A stretch of DNA of 64,000 nucleotides from Ariolimax columbianus (taxonomy: Eukaryota; Mollusca; Gastropoda; Stylommatophora; Arionidae), in assembly GCA_036924085.1 (NCBI GenBank), contig JAVGWX010000007.1:36837074-36901073 (forward strand), in the 5' to 3' direction. The position numbers and the translations under genes are program-made. A model generated the notes under the pieces. That model searched no databases. It saw only the letters and a program-made list of their open reading frames with translations, and was not told where the DNA came from. This document shows, piece after piece, positions 41,890-54,039 of the stretch. The number at the start of each line of letters is the position of its first letter. The first letter of the stretch is position 1.

Positions 41890-43060
41890 AGTGGTAGTTT
41901 CACTTTATATAAAAAAACAAAAGTGAAAAAAAATCATAAATGGGTATGGTCAGATACTGATTCGGGACGAAAACACGAACGAAAACTACGTTAAAACCAA
42001 AAGGCCTTCGTCAGGAACAACAAATAACAACAATAATTAACTAACGAATCCAAGAAGAGATTATTACGTCATTATCATTAGTTCCATAGCCTAGAAGGTC
42101 GGTGAGGCACCGTTATTGCAGATTGTATTACCAGCTCCCACTATACAACAACGGTACTTCTGGGGCCGATACACACCTGACGGAGCCCATCTCTCTCCAG
42201 GTGGCAGTTCATTATAGTTGTGTCTAAATTTCATACAACAAAGCTGACACTGTCTTCAGTAGTGTGAAGGGCGCCAATCTCGTGAAGTTCAGCTGGGTGA
42301 ACTAGACCGTGAAATATGACACGTTTAAGCGTAGTGATATTTATATAGCCGATATTCATTCTAGGATAATCGAACGGAAGAAAACACATAAAGCGAACGA
42401 ATTAACAAGTCCAAAAGGAAAACAACACGTTTCCGTTAACACAATTGTAAGTCGTCGGCTAGTGTGAATTCTCGGCATATCCATGGTCTGGCGGCATCCA
42501 TATTGAACTAAAACAAGTGCAATGTAGACCCGCAGCAGGTAATGGCGCCATCTTTGCTGCTCCATAATACATAGTGGGAGGATATCAATACATAGGGTTG
42601 ACAAAAGCAGGCAGATAATGGAGGTCGGTATGAGATGAGGATTCAAGAAAAGGTATAGGAAGATATTAATGCCATGTGGCTGGAGGCAACCCATGCGGTA
42701 GATAAGTTTCCTCTCAAGGGCGAATCGATGACGATCGTCAGAGAAGCAAGAAACTAAACCTGTGACATTAGCATCTGCTTTACCCCGGAGCCCAGGACCA
42801 TTGAAGTGGCTGGCAATAGGAGAACCCGTGCAATTAAATATCTCATTGAGGTGTTGGCAGAAACTTTCACGCAGTTCCAGACCAGTCTCCCCAATGCAAG
42901 TCATAACACACTGGCGACAGATGATAGAGCGGGTGAGATTGCGCAGAACTTACATGTGAAACCCTCCTTGATGAAGAGCTCGGCTTTGGGGAAGGTAATC
43001 GAGCGAGTAAGGATGACGTGATCACAAGTAACACTGCCATATGCGTTATTGCGCGGTCTG
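41890..43060 (-). pseudogene. Penelope-like element relic: GIY-YIG endonuclease region and 3' end
   Basis: Minus-strand reading at 43050-42960 gives GSVTCDHVILTRSITFPKAE, LFIKEGFTC; after a shift NLTRSIICRQC; then from 42898 CIGETGLELRESFCQHLNEI, SPIASHFNGPG, RFALERKLIYRMGCLQPHGI, N. The C(x)IGET..LR..F..H.N core, the E of LERKLI and the terminal GIN fit the GIY-YIG nuclease that Penelope-like elements carry after their reverse transcriptase. The reverse transcriptase is missing. Downstream (42020-41940) a CTGACGAAGGCC segment and CTGACCATACCCATTTA match the related piece at 53241-53480. Confidence 0.75.
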
Positions 43061-43154
43061 GGGCCTGGATGGCAGTTGAAGGGGGCTCGTAACACGTGGC
43101 AAACAAGAGAATACGTGGAAACTTCCAGGCAGCGAGTTGTAAGCACAATATTTA

Positions 43155-43335
43155 TTCGCTAGAACGGGACTGGACTAGACTAGACTAGACTAGACTACTG
43201 GACTGGACTGCACTGGACTAGACTAGACTAGACTATACTAGACTAAACTAAACTAGACTAAACTAACTAGCCTGAACTAAACTAGACTAGACTAGACTAG
43301 ACTAAACTAGACTAAACTAGCCTAAACTAAACTGC
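43155..43335. repeat. (GACTA)n pentanucleotide tract, degenerate
   Basis: GACTAGACTAGACTA with ACTAAACTA and CTGGACTG variants. Confidence 0.93.
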
Positions 43336-43544
43336 ACAAGTACTCACCCTGATCTTGGGTACCACCCTCTTGGTGCATTCTGCCTTGTTCTCCCTGAGTA
43401 GGTTGGGCAGGTCTGTGATGATGCTCACTCGTTGGAGGTCTAGGCCAGAACTGAACGGTGGATGACAGGAAACAGACGTGCGGATATTAGTCAACGCGTC
43501 AACATCACGGGGATGTGTAATACTGGAGTAACATGAGTGTACGG

Positions 43545-45340
43545 GGTGGAGTAGGTGAGGAGTGTAATTGGGGAGTGAGTGAATGAGGAGTGAGTGAATG
43601 GGGAGTGAGTGAATGGGGAGTGAGTGAATGGGGAGTGGGCCAGTTGGTGAGGAGTGTGACTGAGGAGTGGGTGAGTTGATGATGTGTGTGAGTGAGAAAT
43701 GTGTGAGTAGGTGAGTGGGTGAGGAGGGGGTCAGTTGGTGAGGAGTGTGAGTGAGAAGTGGATGAGATGATGATGTGTGTGAGTGAGGAATGTGTGAGTA
43801 GGTGAGTGGGTGAGGAGGAGGTCAGTTGGTGAGGAGTGTGAGTGAGAAGTGGATGAGATGATGATGTGTGTGAGTGAGGAATGTGTGAGTAGGTGAGTGG
43901 GTGAGGAGGTCAGTTAGTGAGTAGTGTCAGTGAGGAGGGCGACTGAAGAGTGAGTGAGTGAGTGAGGATTTGGACAGTTGGTGAGGAATGTGTGAGTATG
44001 TGAGTGGGTGAGGAGGGGGTCAGTTGGTGAGGAATGTGTGAGTAGGTGGATTAGTAAGGGAGTGGGTGAGGAGTCTGAGTGAACAGTGCTTGAGTGAGTG
44101 AGTGCGTGAGTATGTGAGGAATGTGTCAGTAGTTGAGTGCATGAGGAGTGGGTCAGTTGGTGAGGAGTGTGAGTGAGGAATGTGTGAGTAGGTGAGTGAG
44201 TAAGGGAGTGGGTGATGAGTCTGAGTGATGGGTGCTTCAGTGGGTGAGTGTGTGGGTGGGTGAGCAGTGAGGAATGTGTGCGTAGGTGGGTTAGTAAGGG
44301 AGTGGGTGAGGAGTATGAGTGAAAAGTGCTTGAGTGAGCGAGTGCGTGAGTGTGTGAGGAATGTGTCAGTAGTTGGGTGGATGAGGAGTGGGTCAGTTTG
44401 TGAAGAGTGTGAGTGAGGAATGTGTGAGTATGTGAGTGAGTAAGGGAGTGGATAAGGAGTCTGAGTGAAGAGTGCTTCAGTGAGTGAGTGTGTGGGTGGG
44501 TGAGTCGGTGAGGAATGTGTGTGTGGAAGGTATGAGTGAATGTGTGAGTGAGTGAGTGTGTGAATGGGTGGGTGAATCAGTGGGTGAATGAGAGGGCGAA
44601 AATTGCGAGAAAGGAAGGCGTAACTGAATGAGTAGGTTCAGTTGGTGAGAAGTGCACGTGAGACGTGGGTGAGTGTGTGGAGAATGTTAGTGAGGAGTGG
44701 GTGAGTGAGTAAGAAATGTGAGTTAAGAATGTATTAGTGAATGTGAATGTGTAAATGAGTGGGTAAATGAATAGGTGAATAAGTGGGTGAGATGTGTGCG
44801 TGACGAATGTACGTAGCGAGTGAGTGAGTGAGTGACCAAGTGAGATAGTGAGTTTGTGTGTAACTTAGTTGATGAAGAGTCTGAGTGAGGAAAGTGTGAG
44901 CCAGCGAGTGAGTGAGTAAGTGAATGAGTGTGAGGAATTTATGGGCGAGTGAGTTGATGAAAGAAGATTGTGCGTGACGATTGTGTTAGCGAGTGAGTGA
45001 ATGAGTGAGTGAGGGATATGTGAGTGAATTTATGAATGTGTGAATGAGTGGATGAGGTGTGAATGAGTGGATGAGGTGTGAATGATTGGATGAGGTGTGA
45101 ATGATTGGATGAGGTGTCAGTGAGGAATGAGTGGATGAGGTGTGTAAGTGAGGAATGAGTGGATGAGGAATGTTCGAGTGAGCTTATGAGTGTGTGAATG
45201 AGAGCGGGAGTGAGTCAGTGAGGAATGTATGAGTGAGGAGTGCGTGACGAGTTTGTGAGTGTGTGAATGAGTGGGAGTGTGTGAATGAGAGTGAGAAATG
45301 TGTGAGTGAGCAATGAGTGGATGCGTGAGTGTAAGTGAGG
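43545..45340. repeat. Degenerate GAGTGAGT/GTGAGGAG repeat field
   Basis: Longer internal repeats are visible, for example GTGTGAGTAGGTGAGTGGGT with GTCAGTTGGTGAGGAGTGTG and GATGATGTGTGTGAGTGAGG, at ~110-base spacing near 43680-43900. No unique sequence inside. Confidence 0.93.
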
Positions 45341-45344
45341 AATA

Positions 45345-48300
45345 TGCAAGTTGGTGAGTGTGTGAATGAGAGGGGCAGTGAGTTGGTGAGTGTGTGAATG
45401 AGAGGGGCAGTGAGTTGGTGAGTGTGTGAATGAGAGGGGCAGTGAGTTGGTGATTGTGTGAATAAGAGGGGCAGTGAGTTGGTGAGTGTGTGAATGAGAG
45501 GGGCAGTGAGTGTGTGAATGAGAGGGGCAGTGAGTTGGTGAGTGTGTGAATGAGAGGGGCAGTGAGTTGGTGAGTGTGTGAATGAGAGAGGCATTGAGTT
45601 GGTGAGTGTGTGAATGAGAGGGGCAGTGAGTTGGTGAATGAGAGGGGCAGTGAGTTGGTGAATGTGTGAATGAGAGAGGCAGTGAGTTGGTGAGTGTGTG
45701 AATGAGAGGGGCAGTGAGTTGGTGAGTGTGTGAATGAGAGGGGCAGTGAGTTGGTGAGTGTGTGAATGAGAGGGGCAGTGAGTTGGTGAGTGTGTGAATG
45801 AGAGGGGCAGTGAGTTGGTGAGTGTGTGAATGAGAGGGGCAGTGAGTTGGTGAGTGTGTGAATGAGACGGGCAGTGAGTTGGTGAGTGTGTGAATGAGAC
45901 GGGCAGTGAGTTGGTGAGTGTGTGAATGAGAGAGGCAGTGAGTTGGTGAGTGTGTGAATGAGAGGGGCAGTGAGTTGGTGAGTGTGTGAATGAGAGGGGC
46001 AGTGAGTTGGTGAGTGTGTGAATGAGATTGGCAGTGAGTTGGTGAGTGTGTGAATGAGAGAGGCAGTGAGTTGGTGAGTGTGTGAATGAGAGGGGCACTG
46101 AGTTGGTGAGTATGTGAATGAGAGGGGCATTGAGTTGGTGAGTATGTGAATGAGAGGGGCATTGAGTTGGTGAGTGTGTGAATGAGAGGGGCATTCAGTT
46201 GGTGAGTGTGTGAATGAGAGGGGCAGTGAGTTGGTGAGTGTGTGAATGAGATTCGCGGTGAGTTGGTGAGTGTGTGAATGAGAGAGGCAGTGAGTTGGTA
46301 AGTGTGTGAATGAGAGGGGCAGTGAGTTGGTGAGTGTGTGAATGAGAGGGGCGGTGAGTTGGTGAGTGTGTGAATGAGAGGGGCAGTGAGTTGGTGAGTG
46401 TGTGAATGAGAGGGGCAGTGAGTTGGTGAGTGTGTGAATGAGAGAGGCAGTGAGTTGGTGAGTGTGTGAATGAGAGAGGCAGTGAGTTGGTGAGTGTGTG
46501 AATGAGAGGGGCAGTGAGTTGGTGAGTGTGTGAATGAGAGGGGCGGTGAGTTGGTGAGTGTGTGAATGAGAGGGGCAGTGAGTTGGTGAGTGTGTGAATT
46601 AGAGGGGCAGTGAGTTGGTGAGTGTGTGAATGAGAGGGGCAGTGAGTTGGTGAGTGTGTGAATGAGAGAGGCAGTGAGTTGGTGAGTGTGTGAAAGAGAG
46701 GGGCAGTGAGTTGGTGAGTGTGTGAATGAGAGAGGCAGTGAGTTGGTGAGTGTGTGAATGAGAGGGGCAGTGAGTTGGTGAGTGTGTGAATGAGAGGGGC
46801 AGTGAGTTGGTGAGTGTGTGAATCAGAGGGGCAGTGAGTTGGTGAGTGTGTGAATGAGAGGGGCAGTGAGTTGGTGAGTGTGTGAATGAGAGGGGCAGTG
46901 AGTTGGTGAGTGTGTGAATGAGAGGGGCAGTGAGTTGGTGAATGTGTGAATGAGAGAGGCAGTGAGTTGGTGAGTGTGTGAATGAGAGGGGCAGTGAGTT
47001 GGTGAGTGTGTGAATGAGAGGGGCAGTGAGTTGGTGAGTGTGTGAATGAGAGGGGCAGTGAGTTGGTGAGTGTGTGAATGAGAGGGGCAGTGAGTTGGTG
47101 AGTGTGTGAATGAGAGGGGCAGTGAGTTGGTGAGTGTGTGAATGAGACGGGCAGTGAGTTGGTGAGTGTGTGAATGAGACGGGCAGTGAGTTGGTGAGTG
47201 TGTGAATGAGAGAGGCAGTGAGTTGGTGAGTGTGTGAATGAGAGGGGCAGTGAGTTGGTGAGTGTGTGAATGAGAGGGGCAGTGAGTTGGTGAGTGTGTG
47301 AATGAGATTGGCAGTGAGTTGGTGAGTGTGTGAATGAGAGAGGCAGTGAGTTGGTGAGTGTGTGAATGAGAGGGGCACTGAGTTGGTGAGTATGTGAATG
47401 AGAGGGGCATTGAGTTGGTGAGTATGTGAATGAGAGGGGCATTGAGTTGGTGAGTGTGTGAATGAGAGGGGCATTCAGTTGGTGAGTGTGTGAATGAGAG
47501 GGGCAGTGAGTTGGTGAGTGTGTGAATGAGATTCGCGGTGAGTTGGTGAGTGTGTGAATGAGAGAGGCAGTGAGTTGGTAAGTGTGTGAATGAGAGGGGC
47601 AGTGAGTTGGTGAGTGTGTGAATGAGAGGGGCGGTGAGTTGGTGAGTGTGTGAATGAGAGGGGCAGTGAGTTGGTGAGTGTGTGAATGAGAGGGGCAGTG
47701 AGTTGGTGAGTGTGTGAATGAGAGGGGCAGTGAGTTGGTGAGTGTGTGAATGAGAGAGGCAGTGAGTTGGTGAGTGTGTGAAAGAGAGGGGCAGTGAGTT
47801 GGTGAGTGTGTGAATGAGAGGGGCAGTGAGTTGGTGAGTGTGTGAATGAGAGGGGCAGTGAGTTGGTGAGTGTGTGAATGAGAGGGGCAGTGAGTTGGTG
47901 AGTGTGTGAATCAGAGTGGCAGTGAGTTGGTGAGTGTGTGAATGAGAGGGGCAGTGAGTTGGTGAGTGTGTGAATGAGAGGGGCAGTGAGTTGGTGAGTG
48001 TGTGAATGAGAGGGGCAGTGAGTTGGTGAGTGTGTGAATGAGAGAGGCAGTGAGTTGGTGAGTGTGTGAATGAGAGGGGCAGTGAGTTGGTGAGTGTGTG
48101 AATGAGAGGGGCAGTGAGTTGGTGAGTGTGTGAATGAGAGGGGCAATGAGTTGGTGAGTGTGTGAATGAGAGGGGCAGTGAGTTGGTGAGTGTGTGAATG
48201 AGAGGGGCAGTGAGTTGGTGAGTGTGTGAATGAGACGGGCAGTGAGTTGGTGAGTGTGTGAATGAGAGGGGCAGTGAGTTGGTGAGTGTGTGAATGAGAG

Positions 48301-48445
48301 GGGCAGTGAGTTGGTGAGTGTGTGAATGAGAGGGGCAGTGAGTTGGTGAGTGTGTGAATGAGACGGGCAGTGAGTTAGTGAGTGTGTGAATGAGAGGGGC
48401 AGTGAGTTGGTGAGTGTGTGAATGAGAGGGGCAGTGAGTTGGTGA
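45345..48445. repeat. Tandem array, 32-bp unit, about 97 copies, with 1280-bp higher-order repeat
   Basis: Unit GTGAGTTGGTGAGTGTGTGA, ATGAGAGGGGCA. Rare variants (GGCATTCAGTTGG at 46190 and 47470; GATTCGCGGTGAG at 46251 and 47531; GATATTGGC-like GAGATTGGCAG at 46023 and 47303) recur exactly 1280 bases apart, i.e. 40 monomers. All three minus frames give PTH/SFTHSPTHC-type artefacts of up to 415 codons. Confidence 0.98.
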
Positions 48446-48869
48446 GGAATGAGAGTGAGGACTGTCTGAGTGAGGATTGTGTGAACGAGTGTGTGAGTAA
48501 ATGACTGAGTGAGTGAGAAGAGTGAGTGAGTGAGGAGAGTTAGTGTGTGTATGAGTTAATGTGTAAGAGTGGGGGAGTGAAGTGTGAGTAGGTAAGTGAG
48601 TGAATTAGGAATGTGTGTTAGTAAATGAGTTGATGAAACGCGTGTGCGTATGAGTTAGTGGTTGAGGTGTATATGTGGGTAAGTGTGTGGGTGAGTGTAT
48701 GTGTGGGTAAGTGTGTGGATGAGTGTATGTGTGGGTAAGTGTGTGGGTGAGTGTATGTATGTATGGGTAAGTGTGTGGGTGAGTGTATGTATGAGACGTG
48801 TATGTGGGATGGGGATTTTGTGTGAGTGAGTGAATTTGCCAGTGTGTAAATGAATGAGTGAGTGATTGT
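48446..48869. repeat. Degenerate GTGAGT field with GTGTGGGTAAGTGTGTG repeats
   Basis: Includes a ~30-bp repeat GTGTATGTGTGGGTAAGTGT at 48670-48790. Confidence 0.9.
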
Positions 48870-49380
48870 ATGTATGAGTAAGTTAGTGAGTGAGGAGTGT
48901 GAGTCAGTGAGTGAGGAGTGTGAGTTAGTGAGTGAAGAGTGTGAGTTAGTGAGTGAGGAGTGTGAGTTAGTGAGTGAGGAGTGTGAGTCAGTGAGTGAGG
49001 AGTGTGAGTTAGTGAGTGAGGAGTGTGAGTTAGTGAGTGAGGAGTGTGAGTTAGTGAGTGAGGAGTGTGAGTTAGTGAGTGAGGAGTGTGAGTTAGTGAG
49101 TGAGGAGTGTGAGTTAGTGAGTGAGGAGTGTGAGTTAGTGAGTGAGAAGTGTGAGTTAGTGAGTGAGGAGTGTGAGTTAGTGAGTGAGGAGTGTGAGTTA
49201 GTGAGTGAGGAGTGTGAGTTAGTGAGTAAGGAGTGTGAGTTAGTGAGTGAGGAGTGTGAGTTAGTGAGTGAGGAGTGTGAGTTAGGGAGTGAGGAGTGTG
49301 AGTTAGTGAGTGAGGAGTGTGAGTTAGTGAGTGAGGAGTGTGAGTCAGTGAGTGAGGAGTGTGAGTTAGTGAGTGAATGA
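48870..49380. repeat. Tandem array, 21-bp unit, about 24 copies
   Basis: Unit GAGTTAGTGAGTGAGGAGTGT. The plus frame ELVSEEC (172 codons) is a repeat artefact. Very low divergence. Confidence 0.97.
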
Positions 49381-49384
49381 GTGA

Positions 49385-49719
49385 GGGTGTGGATAGACGC
49401 ATGAGTAAGTGAGTGTGTTGCTAGTATGCAAATGGTTGAATAAGTGAGTGAATTATTGAGTGTGCGTGTGAGTGAGTGAGTGGATGGATGCGTGAGTAAG
49501 TGAGTGATTGACTGAGTATGTGAGTGTGTGAATGAGTGAGTGGATGGATGCGTGAGTACGTTAGTGATTTAGCGTGTGAGTGAGTGTTTGAGTGAGTGAG
49601 TGGATGGATGCGTGAGTAAGTTAGTGATTGACTGAGTGTGTGAGTGATTGGATGGATGCGTGAGTACGTGATTGACTGAGTGTGTGAGTGAGTGTTTGAG
49701 TGAGTGAGTGAGAGCAGAG
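49385..49719. repeat. Degenerate repeat, ~66-bp unit, about 4 copies
   Basis: Unit contains GAGTGAGTGGATGGATGCGT, GAGTAAGTTAGTGATTGACT and GAGTGTGTGAGTG. Confidence 0.88.
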
Positions 49720-50214
49720 GTAAGAGAGGAGGAGAGGGTATATCACGCTTGCTTAGAGATGGGTGTACCAGCATGTTTGGAAGACGTTACGATCAATAGG
49801 CGGCTCTATTAGCGTGTCGTTTGTTGTTGGCACGTATTGTAGGAGAAGCCTGCAATCATCATCTTCTGTTGGGTGTAGCGTAGACTGTACCATCACGCTA
49901 TACAGCAGCAGAAAACAGGATATCGTATAGCAGCCTGACCTACGAGGTGGGGATTGATAAGGTATCCCCTTATGCGAACTAACACTAACGTCCGGACCAG
50001 GTGAACCATACTGAACAAGAGACACACCCCTGCCCCCACATTTACAGTTAGGTCGTGCCGTCGGATACAGCTGTTACACAGCAGCCTGGCCAAGACCTTG
50101 AGAATCAACACTGTGATGGCTATAGTGGTGTCTACCGAGAGGTATAGAATTGCGCTATAACCAAGATATAAGTAATGCCACTACGTCCAGACACCAGACA
50201 AACACCGGTCTAGA
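49720..50214. other. Mostly single-copy; possible scrambled family 1 pieces
   Basis: GCAGCCTGACCTACGAGGTG (49930) and ACTAACGTCCGGACCAGGTG (49985) resemble family 1 blocks GCAGCCTGGCTAACGAGGTG and ACTAACGTCTGGTCAGG, but the order is not intact. Confidence 0.4.
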
Positions 50215-51140
50215 GGGTGTTCTCTGCACGACTAGCTTGGGGCCAAGTCATGGGACGGAGCGTACAGACATAAAATTGGCTGAACTGCTTGGGGCCAAGT
50301 CATGGGACGGAGCGTACAGACATAAAATTGGCTGAACTGCTTGGGGGCAAGTCATAGGACGGAGCGTACAGACATACAATTGGCTGAACTGCTTGGGGCC
50401 AAGTCATAGGACGGAGCGTACAGACATGATATTGGGTGAACTGCTTGGGGCCAAGTCATGGGACGGAGCGTACAGACATAAAATTGGCTGAACTGCTTGG
50501 GGCCAAGTCATGAGACAGAGCGTACAGACATAACATTGGCTGAACTACTTGGGGCCAAGTCATAGGACGGAGCGTACAGACATACAATTGGCTGAACTGC
50601 TTGGGGCCAAGTCATAGGACGGAGCGTACAGACATGATATTGGGTGAACTGCTTGGGGCCAAGTCATGGGACGGAGCGTACAGGCATAAAATTGGCTGAA
50701 CTGCTTGGGGCCAAGTCATGAGACGGAGCGTACAGACATAACATTGGCTGAACTGCTTGGGGCCAAGTCATAGGACGGAGCGTACAGACATACAATTGGC
50801 TGAACTGCTTGGGGCCAAGTCATAGGACGGAGCGTACAAACATAATATTGAGTGAACTGCTTGCAGCCAAGTCATAGGACGGAGCGTGCAGACATAATAT
50901 TGGGTGAACTGCTTGGGGGTCATATTATTGGAAGGAGAGTACAGACATAATATTGGGTGAACTGCTTGGGGCCAAGTCATGGGACGGAGCGTACAGACAT
51001 ACAATTGGCTGAACTGCTTGGGACCAAGTCATAGGACGGAGCGTACAGACATAAAATTGGCTGAACTGCTTGGGGCCAACTCATAGAACGGAGCGTACAG
51101 ACATAATATTGGGTTAACTGCTTGGAGCCAAGTGAATAGG
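50215..51140. repeat. Tandem array, 52-bp unit, about 18 copies, with 208-bp higher-order unit
   Basis: Unit GAACTGCTTGGGGCCAAGTC, ATGGGACGGAGCGTACAGAC, ATAAAATTGGCT. The variant CAGACATGATATTGGG occurs at 50421 and 50629, 208 bases (four units) apart, with matching neighbours. Confidence 0.97.
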
Positions 51141-51574
51141 AAGGAGAGACAGCACATATGTCCATCCCTTAAAGCAGGGGTCCCTACCAGGTGAGGAAAT
51201 TTTTCCTCTAGCCCCCCTCTTCTCTCTCTCATTCACTCCCTTTTTTCCCAGGTGGTATTTGATGGTTTCAAGGAGTGAACTATGTTCCACTTCAGTATAA
51301 GTAATCAATTGTAATATTTGAAAAGGATTATATCCATGTTCTAAAAGCCATCAACTTTCTGTATTGCTAACAAATTTGTAAAGCACTATAAAAATCATCC
51401 AAATCGATGTATTTGTACAAATACAGAAAAACCTAAATTTTAAATATGCTATACATATCTGTTTCGTGCACCTGTTGGGTCAGGCAATCTTGGAGAAGGG
51501 GGTGGATCGTGTGTGTGCTAGGTAAACTGAAACTCTGATATATGGTTGAAAGAGTGCGTGGGATAAAAAAAAGT
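51141..51574. other. Single-copy stretch, nothing secure
   Basis: GCAGGGGTCCCTACCAGG at 51176 resembles a hAT end, but no partner end was found. Confidence 0.4.
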
Positions 51575-52160
51575 TAAGGCCTTTGGCCTTAGAGCCTCGC
51601 CTTGCCGAAAGAAGGCTCTGCCTATGCATACAGAAACACTCCTTTGGCCTTAGGGCCTCACATCGTCGAAATATGACCAAGTGTAGAAACAAAAACTGTT
51701 AAGGACCTTTCGCCTTAGGACCTCACCTTGTCGAAATATGGACGTGCTTATAAATACATAAAGCGCATTTGGTCTTTAGGACCTCACCTTGTAGAAATGT
51801 GGACGTGCTTATAAATACATAAAGCTTATTTGGTCTTTAGGGCCTTACCTTGTCGAAATATGGACGTGCTTATAAATACATAAAGCTTATTTGGTCTTTA
51901 GGGCCTTACCTTGTCGAAATATGGCCCTGCCTATAAATACATAAAGCTTATTTGGTCTTAGGGCCTTATCTTGTAGAAATATGGACGTGCTTATAAATGC
52001 ATAAAACTTATTTGGTCTTAGAACCTCACCTTGTAGAAATATGGACCTGCTTATAAATACAAAAAGCTGCATGGGGATTAGGGCAGCACCTTGTAGAAAA
52101 ATGACCCTTCGTATATAAATAGAAAAGGTCCTTCGGCCTTAGTGTCTCACCTTATCTAAA
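51575..52160. repeat. Tandem array, ~62-bp unit, about 9 copies
   Basis: Unit GGCCTTACCTTGTCGAAATA, TGGACGTGCTTATAAATACA, TAAAGCTTATTTGGTCTTTA, GG. Divergence rises towards both ends. Confidence 0.95.
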
Positions 52161-52454
52161 TTTGACCATTTATAGATGAAAAAGATGTTGTTTTTTATAT
52201 TAGCAAGTATCTTGTTTAACAAGGGGGTTAAGTTCCTGAAAGTGGAATCCGAATATGGCTCGAAGTAGAACGTTTCCGAGTACAACGACGGAGACAGTAA
52301 TTGATTACCAACTTTCTCAACGCGAGCACATACAAGAATGCTAATGATTAAATTGTCTGCAAATAGATCAGCCCATAATTCCAGCAATTATTAGTGGTGT
52401 GAGGACGTGCGTGCGCGTGTGTGTATGTGTCTACGTGTATGTCTGTGCGTTTTA

Positions 52455-52630
52455 TTGCGTTTGATAGAGCGGCTAGACCTCTTGTCTCCCACGACAAGAC
52501 ACCCGGTTCATGACTCGGTGACGTCAACTCTATATATGGGTGCTTGACTAAGACACAAGTTAATTTTGTCGTTTTTTTAAAGGTCTGCCATTATGGATGC
52601 TTCTGACGAGGACACGTAACTTTCAACCCC
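52455..52630 (+). mobile_element. tRNA-derived SINE (type 4)
   Basis: GATAGAGCGGCTAGACCTC as A box and CCCGGTTCATGACTCGG as B box with ~35 bases between, then an unrelated body. No second copy in the window. Confidence 0.55.
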
Positions 52631-52889
52631 AGACCGTAGTCTTTTAGGTTATATCAGGATCTATTGGCGAGTGTATGGATGCGTGTATGTATTTATTTGT
52701 TATGCGTTAGTGTGCGTTCCACTATGGCAGTTTTGCAGTCCAGTAGTTTTGTCAATGCTTTCTGTAGGTGAAGAAGAAAAATTCCGCACAAGCGCAGTCA
52801 ATCTGAACACGAAGTAATAGTTTTAAACCGAGTATGCTGAGATTACAAACCACGCTGGTGCTCGATTTACGTCCCTACACCATGTATTC

Positions 52890-53215
52890 CCCACAGAGAG
52901 AGGAGACTAACGTCTGGTCAGGCAAAGCATACTGATCACACAATGTTAGTCAGTGTCTGGTGAAATATACTGACCATACAGTCCTTATAGAAACGGGTTG
53001 TGTTCATGGCAGCCTGGCTAACGAGGTGGGGATCGTCGTAATCCCAGTAGTAGTGATCGACACGCAGGTGAACCCAGGCATGGCACAACTGCCTGAGGTT
53101 CTCCGGTTCACCTTCATCAGTACGCTAGCGATGTGTGGAAAGCTACTGAAACCCGCCACATAAGGCCCTTTTCAGGGCGCACACAAGAATAATATCTCCC
53201 ATTACGGCCATTCAG
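52890..53215 (-). repeat. Dispersed repeat family 1, fullest copy
   Basis: Reverse orientation: GAGGAGACTAACGTCTGGTC, GCAAAGCATACTGATCACAC, GAAACGGGTTGTGTTCATGG, CAGCCTGGCTAACGAGGTGG, AGTAGTGATCGACACGCAGG, AAGGCCCTTTTCAGGGCGCA. It holds single-copy versions of both segments that are tandemly expanded at 21275-21705 and 63560-64000. Confidence 0.82.
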
Positions 53216-53240
53216 CAACAACGCGCCCGCCCCCTCTCCT

Positions 53241-53480
53241 TCACCATGAATTAAGGAAGTGTAAAAAAACCTAAATAGGTATGGTCAGATACAGCCCTAT
53301 GACAACAACAAAAAACAAAATATGAAACCTTCGTTATTACTAACAGGTCTTCATTGGAGACAACGAACAACAAAAGTGTGTGGGAAAACGACTCATAAAG
53401 GAAGGGATACATTTTTAAAATAGACATAAACACCGAAAGAGAGAGGAATAGAACCTGCAACTGGACAAGGTCAAGATAAC
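53241..53480 (-). mobile_element. Penelope-like element 3' end relic
   Basis: AAATAGGTATGGTCAGATAC and the downstream GAAACCTTCGTTATTACTAA, GTCTTCATTGGAGACAACGA, CAACAAAAG resemble 41938-42030 in order and orientation. No coding sequence. Confidence 0.5.
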
Positions 53481-53764
53481 GATCTAACGTAAATAATTGA
53501 ATATAACACCCCTAGGGTAGAAGACGCTCTAACTCATGGACACCATTAACCGACTTTAAAGCAGGTAAAAAGCTCACTGCTGGCAGAGCAATCTTCTCTT
53601 GTGTGTGAACGCTGTAGTAGTGACACTTTGTACTTGATACAGTAATTAAAGTGTGGATAACTCGTGTCTCAATGGATCACAAAAACGATCCTTTCAATTT
53701 GATGTGTATGCGCTGATGTTGTTCATCGGCTAACAGCATTACGGTGATTCACTATTGATAATTG

Positions 53765-54010
53765 ATGGGGACTGTGTGGGCTAGTGGTTAAGTGACGCGG
53801 CTCAAAATCCGAAGGTTCTGGTTTCGCTCTGTAATCACAGCATCGACAGTTACCCAGGTGAAGCAAACCTTTAGAAAATGTAGGAGGAAGCAGACCCTTA
53901 CATATTACCGAAATCGGATGCACTAAGCCAAAAAGCGCAAAATAAAAACACAGTGCAATGCACACAGCGTTGGGGAATACATAAATAAGGCGAGCCAATC
54001 AACAACAAAA
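53765..54010 (+). mobile_element. tRNA-derived SINE type 1, full-length copy
   Basis: A box TGGGCTAGTGGTTAAGTGA, decayed B box GGTTTCGCTCTG, body GTGAAGCAAACCTTTAGAAA, AGCAGACCCTTACATATTAC, CGGATGCACTAAGCC, GCGCAAAATAAAAACAC and AAGGCGAGCCAATCAAC. Confidence 0.8.
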
Positions 54011-54039
54011 ATGACGATACTGAAAGAAAGGTAATCATT

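Noticed and set aside
42762..43021. Plus-strand frames over the Penelope-like relic
   Set aside because: They are antisense to the clear GIY-YIG reading on the minus strand.
45117..48146. Several minus-strand frames of 195-415 codons
   Set aside because: Artefacts of the 32-bp array, open in all three minus frames.
51176..51195. hAT-like end GCAGGGGTCCCTACCAGG
   Set aside because: No inverted partner end or 8-bp duplication was found nearby.
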